From NCBI GenBank assembly GCA_900546075.1, contig URBH01000042.1:1-20247 (forward strand): 20,247 bases of DNA. The letters are read 5' to 3'. This DNA comes from an uncultured Eubacteriales bacterium (GTDB lineage: Bacteria > Bacillota > Clostridia > Oscillospirales > Oscillospiraceae). A model generated the notes under the pieces. It worked only from the letters and a program-made list of their open reading frames with translations. It was not told the DNA's origin and did not search any database. Shown one piece after another: positions 15,585-20,247 of this stretch. Every line of letters starts with the position of its first letter. Within the stretch, counting starts at the first letter, position 1. Both the position numbers and the translations under genes were made by a program.

Positions 15585-17009
15585 TCAATGTTCCGCCGGA
15601 AGACGGATGGTCACCAGCGTGCCGCCGCCCTCGGCGTTTTCCAGCGTCAGCGTGCCGCCGTGCATTTCCACAATTTCGTCGCACACCGCAAGGCCAATGC
15701 CCGTGCCCCGGACGCTGGAGCTGCCCTTGTAGAATTTCTTCTTTACCAATGGCAGCTCGTCCTCCGGAATACCGGGGCCAAAGTCACGGATATAGACGAT
15801 CACGTTTTCGCCGTCAAAGGACATGGACGCCTCGATCCGCTTGCCGGAGCCGCCGTGCTTGGCGGCGTTGTCCAGCAGGTTCAAAAATACCTGCCGCATC
15901 CGCTGGGGGTCGCAGGGAATTTCCGGGATGTCCTCGTCGTTGTCCAGGTATACCAGCTGAATGCCGTCCTGTGCAAGGCGGCTGCCGTACATATACACCG
16001 TGTCCTCGAATTCCCCCCGGATGTCCGTCATTTCCACGGCCAGGGTCATGCGGCCGTCCTGCATCCGGGTGAAGTCCAGCAAGTCCATAACCATCTCCGT
16101 CAGGCGCTTGGCCTCGCTGGAAATGATCTTCATTCCCTGCCGGGTGTCGTCGTTCAGGTCGTCTCCGGCCAGCAGCGTCTCGCTCCATCCGTTGATAACG
16201 GTCAGCGGGGTGCGCAGCTCATGGGACAGCTGGGAGACGAACTCCGCCTGCATTTTTTCGTTCTGGGCGATTTTCGTGGACATTTCGTTGATGGTGTCCG
16301 CCAGATCGCCGATCTCATCCTTGAAGGGCGTCTGAATCTGGACGCCGTAGCTGCCGGAGGCGATTCTCTGGGCTTTTTCCGTGATCTCCGCCACAGGATT
16401 TAAGATGGAGCGGATGCAGTAGCCGCTGCTGAGCAGCACCACCGCCAGCACCACCGTCAGCACAAAGCAGCAAACCAAGCACACCAGAATGATCTGCCTG
16501 TTCACCAGCCGGGTGGAGGTCACGTAGCGCAGCACACCGATGACCTCGCCGTTGGAATAGATCATGGGGCAGGAAACCGCCATGATGCGTTCCCCGGTGT
16601 TCGGGTCGCGGCCAATGTAGGAGCTTTTGTCCCGGATGCTGATGGCGTCCCAGATATCCGACGTACTGGGAGACGGCCCCGCCCAGGGGCCATAGGAGGA
16701 CGCCACGAGACTGCCCTGATTGTTGATAAATTGCAGCTCAATCTTGCCCTTGTCCTCAAAGGTCTTGGCATAGGTGATACAGGACTGGTAGTAATCGCCG
16801 TAGTCCTGATTGATATAGTCGGCAAAAAAATCCGTAGTGGTTTTCGCCCGGTTCTCCATGTCAGACTGCATGTTGGAGTAGTAGTAGGTGGCGTAGGACG
16901 CCGTTACCGCCATCACGCACACCAGCCCCAGGGCGAAGACAACGCCGACGGTGTTCAGCAGCCAGCGTTTTCGCAGGCCGCCCGTCTTTTTCATGGATTT
17001 CATGTTCAT
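15585..17009 (-). CDS. Membrane sensor histidine kinase of a two-component system
   Basis: A 474-residue kinase. Membrane spans lie at about 17-40 and 172-195 and frame an extracytoplasmic domain of about 130 residues with a Cache/PAS-like look (LQFINNQGSLVASS, then GRDPNTGERIMAVSCPMIYSNGEVIGVLRYVT). A HAMP linker (about 196-250) leads to the HisKA motif with phosphorylated H263 in QLSHELRTPL. The ATPase domain has N-box LNLLDNAAKHG, G1 DFGPGIP and G2 GTGIGLAVCDEI. It should phosphorylate the regulator encoded six bases upstream. The ATG at 17009 has only a weak ribosome site; in-frame ATGs at 17003 and 16994 are alternatives. The stimulus is unknown. Confidence 0.92.
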   Translation of the reverse strand: MNMKSMKKTGGLRKRWLLNTVGVVFALGLVCVMAVTASYATYYYSNMQSDMENRAKTTTDFFADYINQDYGDYYQSCITYAKTFEDKGKIELQFINNQGSLVASSYGPWAGPSPSTSDIWDAISIRDKSSYIGRDPNTGERIMAVSCPMIYSNGEVIGVLRYVTSTRLVNRQIILVCLVCCFVLTVVLAVVLLSSGYCIRSILNPVAEITEKAQRIASGSYGVQIQTPFKDEIGDLADTINEMSTKIAQNEKMQAEFVSQLSHELRTPLTVINGWSETLLAGDDLNDDTRQGMKIISSEAKRLTEMVMDLLDFTRMQDGRMTLAVEMTDIRGEFEDTVYMYGSRLAQDGIQLVYLDNDEDIPEIPCDPQRMRQVFLNLLDNAAKHGGSGKRIEASMSFDGENVIVYIRDFGPGIPEDELPLVKKKFYKGSSSVRGTGIGLAVCDEIVEMHGGTLTLENAEGGGTLVTIRLPAEH

Positions 17010-17015
17010 TCCGGG

Positions 17016-17705
17016 TTAGGCGCCCCACTTGTAGCCCAGACCCCAGACCGTGGTGATATAGGTGGGATTGGAGGTATCGTCCTCGATCTTCAGCCGGAGA
17101 CGGCGGATGTTCACGTCCACAATTTTCAGCTCGCCCTCGTAATCCCGTCCCCAGACGGCGGAGAGAATGTCCTCCCGGGAAAGCGCTCTGCCCGGGTTCT
17201 GCATAAACAGCTTCAGGATCGCATACTCCACCTGGGTCAGGCGGATACGGTTCCCATTCTTTTCCAGGGTATGGTTGCGGGTGTTCATCACGAAGGGTCC
17301 CTGGGTCAGCAGCTCGGAGCTTGCTGAGCTGTCGCCGCCGATACGGCGGTACAGCGCGTCAATCCGGGCAGTCAGCTCCGCGGGAGAAAAGGGCTTGGTG
17401 ACATAGTCGTCCGCGCCGGTCATCAGGCCGGTAACCTTGTCCATCTCCTGGGTGCGGGCGGTGAGCATGATAATGCCCATCTGCTTGTTGCTGGCACGGA
17501 TGCGGCGGCAAACCTCGAAGCCGTCCATATCCCCCGGCACCATAATATCCAGGATGGCAACGCCGATGTCCGGGGTTTCGGCAATGGCGTCCAGGGCCTC
17601 CTGGCCGTTCCCCGCCTCGATGGCGTCGTACCCTGCCCGCTTCAGGTTGATCACCACAAAGCTTCGGATATTCAGTTCATCTTCCATAATCAGTACTTTT
17701 TTCAT
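17016..17705 (-). CDS. OmpR/PhoB-family response regulator
   Basis: A 229-residue DNA-binding regulator. The receiver domain (about 1-120) has acidic residues E8-D9-E10, phosphoacceptor D53 in ILDIMVP, T82 and K104 in TKPF. The winged-helix domain (about 128-229) ends in NPTYITTVWGLGYKW. One residue appears inserted after the phosphoacceptor loop (PGDMDG against the common PGMDG). It lies between the lipoprotein gene and its kinase, so all three probably form one signalling unit. GAGGGG precedes the ATG by about six bases. Confidence 0.93.
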   Translation of the reverse strand: MKKVLIMEDELNIRSFVVINLKRAGYDAIEAGNGQEALDAIAETPDIGVAILDIMVPGDMDGFEVCRRIRASNKQMGIIMLTARTQEMDKVTGLMTGADDYVTKPFSPAELTARIDALYRRIGGDSSASSELLTQGPFVMNTRNHTLEKNGNRIRLTQVEYAILKLFMQNPGRALSREDILSAVWGRDYEGELKIVDVNIRRLRLKIEDDTSNPTYITTVWGLGYKWGA

Positions 17706-17715
17706 ATGACACCCC

Positions 17716-19041
17716 TCAAGTCTCTCCCGTTTTCCAATCCTGCTGAATCAGATGGAAGCTGTTGATAAGTTGATTCTCCGTAATGCCGAATCCGGCCGCA
17801 TTGGCCTCCAGCTTTGCGGCGTAAACCACGCCTTCTGCCCGATAGAAGGCAAACCGGCCGTCCACCGTGGCGTCCTCCTCCCGGCTTCCGCCGGTCAGAA
17901 CATAAATGGAAAACACATCCAACGCCTGCCGGTAGTCCTCGTCCCACACGTAGAACGTATACCGTCCGCCGTCCTGATCTACCGATACCCGCGCCGCCCA
18001 GCTGCTCGCCAGCTGCATGTACCAGCCGCCCAAATAATTGTGGAAGGTAAAGAGCTTGTCCATCTCCCTGCCCTCCAAATCCATGGCGAACCAGCGGATG
18101 AGAAACTTCTGCTTCTCCTCATGTTCCGGAGAAATGCGCTTCATGGTAATCAGGCTGGGAAGCTCCATCACGCCGTCGCCGTCGATGTCTTCGGCGTACA
18201 CATAGTAATTTCGCAGGGTCTGGACGCTGGTGTCCGAATCCCGGGAATAGGAAATATTGGAAAACCGATCGTTCCGCCAGGCAAAAACATCCGTCACAAT
18301 GGCGCTTTCGTTTACCGCGCTGGCGACGAATACCGCAGGGGTTCCACCCAGCAGCCGTCCCTCCGTGATCCGCCGGATGTGGGATGCATTCTCCGACACA
18401 TTGACCTCCACCGAGCGCTCAATGCTGCCGTCCTGCACGCGGTACAGCACCGCAGAGCCTGTCCCGGTTTCCGATTCGCCGGGGAGAATGACCATCAGCT
18501 CACTGTACCCGTCGTCATCCAGGTCGCAGGTGATAAATTTGGAGTAGCCCACCATCATCAGCTGCTCAGCGCTGCCGCCGGAAAAGGAGTACACCGACAC
18601 ACTGCGCAGCACCTGGTCACTGAGCTGCCGCCCAACCACCAGCTCGTAGCCGGGGGCGTCGTCCATCTGCACGTATTCCACCTGCTCAAAGGCGGAGCCG
18701 TTGCTCTGAATGACCTCCATCAGGCGGCACGTGCCGTCCTCCTCCTGCCGGAAAATCAGCACCTGCAAAGGGTTGGCAGAGCTTCCCTGGGCAAATACGA
18801 TATATTCCTCCACGCCGTCGCCGTCCAGATCGGCCATCTGCACCGTCTGCCGGTTTTCCCCGGAGACCGGCGCGGAATAGCTCAGGCCGTACATGGCGGA
18901 ATCGATGGCAGACTGCAAGCTGTCGTACTCCTTCGACCGCTTTGGCAGCGCATACATTTCATTCACCGTCTGCAAGGCGCAGCCGGTCAGCAAAACCGAC
19001 GTGAGGATGAGCAGCGGAAGCAGCCATATTCGCTTTTTCAC
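17716..19041 (-). CDS. Lipoprotein with DxDxDG (integrin/VCBS-like) motifs, cotranscribed with a two-component system
   Basis: A 441-residue secreted protein with a lipoprotein signal: K2-K3-R4, a hydrophobic core, and lipobox L18-T-G-C21, so it should be anchored to the outer face of the membrane. DxDxDG-type motifs lie at 71-80 (DLDGDGVEEY), 173-182 (DLDDDGYSEL) and 285-294 (DIDGDGVMEL), each followed by hydrophobic strands, as in FG-GAP/VCBS-like propeller blades that may bind calcium. I chose the GTG at 19041 because AGGAG lies eight bases upstream and it gives a clean signal peptide. The frame could extend 12 residues more. It starts the operon and may modulate the sensor kinase; that role is inferred. 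Confidence 0.75.
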   Translation of the reverse strand: MKKRIWLLPLLILTSVLLTGCALQTVNEMYALPKRSKEYDSLQSAIDSAMYGLSYSAPVSGENRQTVQMADLDGDGVEEYIVFAQGSSANPLQVLIFRQEEDGTCRLMEVIQSNGSAFEQVEYVQMDDAPGYELVVGRQLSDQVLRSVSVYSFSGGSAEQLMMVGYSKFITCDLDDDGYSELMVILPGESETGTGSAVLYRVQDGSIERSVEVNVSENASHIRRITEGRLLGGTPAVFVASAVNESAIVTDVFAWRNDRFSNISYSRDSDTSVQTLRNYYVYAEDIDGDGVMELPSLITMKRISPEHEEKQKFLIRWFAMDLEGREMDKLFTFHNYLGGWYMQLASSWAARVSVDQDGGRYTFYVWDEDYRQALDVFSIYVLTGGSREEDATVDGRFAFYRAEGVVYAAKLEANAAGFGITENQLINSFHLIQQDWKTGET

Positions 19042-19065
19042 GGCATCAACTCCTCTTGATTGATT

Positions 19066-19074
19066 ATTATACCA
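19066..19074 (-). promoter_or_regulatory. Extended -10 promoter for the nine-gene operon
   Basis: TGGTATAAT on the - strand (19074 to 19066) is a TG-extended -10 box 24 bases before the GTG start of the lipoprotein gene. No good -35 box is seen at 17 bases. It lies just past the dnaE stop with no terminator between, so read-through from dnaE is also possible. Confidence 0.6.
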
Positions 19075-19095
19075 CAATATGTTCTAAAAGAAAAG

Positions 19096-20247
19096 CTATT
19101 TCAGCACAACATTCGCTTCTCCGAGCACATTTTTCAGCTCAGTAAGCATATTCTCCCGGATGCAGCACCGGGTACCCCGGCGTCGTCCCGTGTCCGCAAA
19201 GAAAAGCACCGCAGTGCTGTCCCCGGGGAACATGTTCAGGATGCACCGGATTTTGGGGTACAGCGCCCCTTCCTCCCCCGGCAGGCGGAGATACAGCGTG
19301 CCGCTCTTATCCGTCTGCTGCGGCCGCTCCGGCGGCGCGCTGCCGTCGGCATAGTCCGAGATGGGACGGGCGCGGTTAATGACGATCTGCGGCTCCTTGT
19401 CGTCCCGGAGGGACAGCCGCCCGGTGATGACCACGGCGCTGTTTTCCCGGAGGTAGCCCCCGTACTGATCCAGCACATTGGAGAACGCCAGCATCTCGAT
19501 GGACGCCGTATCGTCTTCTACCGTGACATATGCCATCATAGAATTGTTCCGGGTGGTCTTCATTTTCACGGTCTGGACAATGCCTGCCACGCTGATGATC
19601 TGGTCGTCCCGGAAGCCGTTGTCCTCCTCCATAAGGCTGCCGATGTGGACTACGTGGGTGTTGCGCAGATAGGGCCGGTAGTCGTCCATGGGGTGGCCGG
19701 AAATGTAGACGCCGGTGGTCTCCTTCTCCATGGAGAGAAGCTCTGCCTTACTCAGCTCCTTGAGCTTGGGGATTGGCACCTTGCCCGCTTCGTCGTCCTC
19801 GTCCAGCATGGCAAACAGCCCCATCTGCCCTTCCAGGTTCTTCTTCCGGGAGGCGGACACGCTGTCCATCATCTGGTCGTACACCGCCAGAAGCTCACTG
19901 CGATGATGGCCGAAGCAGTCCATCGCCCCGCATTTGATGAAGTTCTCCACGGCGCGCTTGTTCAGTTCGCCCTCCCCCATCCGTTCCAGAAAATCCTCCA
20001 GATTACGGAAAGGGCCGCCCTCGGTGCGCTTCGTCACCATGGTACGAATCAGGCCGTGACCCACGCTTTTCACCGCCCCCAGGCCAAAGCGGATGCAGTC
20101 TCCCTCCACGGAAAAATGGTCTTCCGAGTGATTGATGTCCGGCGGCAGTGTCTCGATGCCAATCTCCTTGCACTCGGCAATATAACCGGCAATCTTCTCC
20201 GCAGAGTCCAGCACCGAGGTCATCAGCGCCGCCATGAACTCCACCGG
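19096..20247 (-). CDS. dnaE: DNA polymerase III alpha subunit, C-terminal part (5' end outside the window)
   Basis: The last 383 residues of the replicative polymerase; the gene continues past the right edge. The entry PMEFMAALMTS matches the conserved fingers-to-C-terminal region, followed by IGIETLPPDINHSEDHFSVEGDCIRFGLGAVKSVG. A tandem helix-hairpin-helix region follows (NKRAVENFIKCGAMDCFGHHRSELL). An OB-fold begins near VAGIVQTVKMKTTRNNSMMAYVTVEDDTASIEMLAF and is followed by a C-terminal tail. It ends with a TAG stop at 19096-19098. No exonuclease or catalytic region is visible in this part. Confidence 0.93.
   Translation of the reverse strand, partial: PVEFMAALMTSVLDSAEKIAGYIAECKEIGIETLPPDINHSEDHFSVEGDCIRFGLGAVKSVGHGLIRTMVTKRTEGGPFRNLEDFLERMGEGELNKRAVENFIKCGAMDCFGHHRSELLAVYDQMMDSVSASRKKNLEGQMGLFAMLDEDDEAGKVPIPKLKELSKAELLSMEKETTGVYISGHPMDDYRPYLRNTHVVHIGSLMEEDNGFRDDQIISVAGIVQTVKMKTTRNNSMMAYVTVEDDTASIEMLAFSNVLDQYGGYLRENSAVVITGRLSLRDDKEPQIVINRARPISDYADGSAPPERPQQTDKSGTLYLRLPGEEGALYPKIRCILNMFPGDSTAVLFFADTGRRRGTRCCIRENMLTELKNVLGEANVVLK

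Noticed and set aside
17752..19059. Long + strand open frame opposite the lipoprotein gene
   Set aside because: His/Val-rich antisense shadow; the - strand frame has a lipoprotein signal and a good ribosome site.
19072..19088. LexA-like site near the operon promoter (GAACATATTGTG on the - strand)
   Set aside because: Only the first half, GAAC, fits; the second half does not match GTTC.
1..20247. CRISPR array, insertion sequence, prophage or defence system
   Set aside because: No regular spaced repeats, transposase, integrase or known defence domain was seen in any real gene.

Overview
The window looks like chromosomal core DNA of a GC-rich, low-oxygen Firmicute, most likely a gut Clostridia member near Oscillospiraceae/Ruminococcaceae. 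This is inference from protein style (long clostridial GltX, DUF4317, DUF1385-prmC, cytidylate-kinase-like protein), strong AGGAGG ribosome sites and sigma-A promoters. No rRNA, tRNA, CRISPR array, transposase or phage gene was seen. Coding density is very high: no gene-free stretch exceeds 300 bases.

Left part (1-7021), single-gene units. A compact structured element (12-107) precedes gltX (+). gltX converges on an HD-domain hydrolase gene (-), with a shared terminator between them. A divergent control region with a palindrome separates the HD gene from a type I pullulanase gene (+) whose protein carries a complete Nudix (MutT-like) domain at its C-terminus. A cytidylate-kinase-like gene (+) follows from a perfect-consensus promoter and converges on a DUF4317 gene (-), again with a shared hairpin.

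Middle (7028-9996, - strand): a two-gene ECF sigma factor / membrane-anchored partner unit. The partner has a short cytoplasmic N-terminus, one membrane span and a large outside region with three DxDxDG motifs, two of them in a clear internal duplication. The genes overlap by ATGA, so a sigma/anti-sigma pair is likely.

Right (10074-19095, - strand): a probable nine-gene operon, read from right to left: lipoprotein with DxDxDG motifs, OmpR-type response regulator, sensor kinase, DUF1385 membrane protein, prmC, recA, recX, rimO, pgsA. Junctions are all between an 11-base overlap and a 10-base gap. A -10 box lies at 19066-19071 and a strong terminator at 10074-10105. The operon mixes envelope sensing, translation-factor modification, recombination and phospholipid synthesis. 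The C-terminal third of dnaE (-) enters from the right edge with no visible terminator before the operon.

The observations most worth following up are the junction-like insertion element upstream of gltX (four abutting helices, possible 8-bp target duplication), the pullulanase-Nudix fusion, and two separate signalling loci that both use secreted DxDxDGxxEL proteins.
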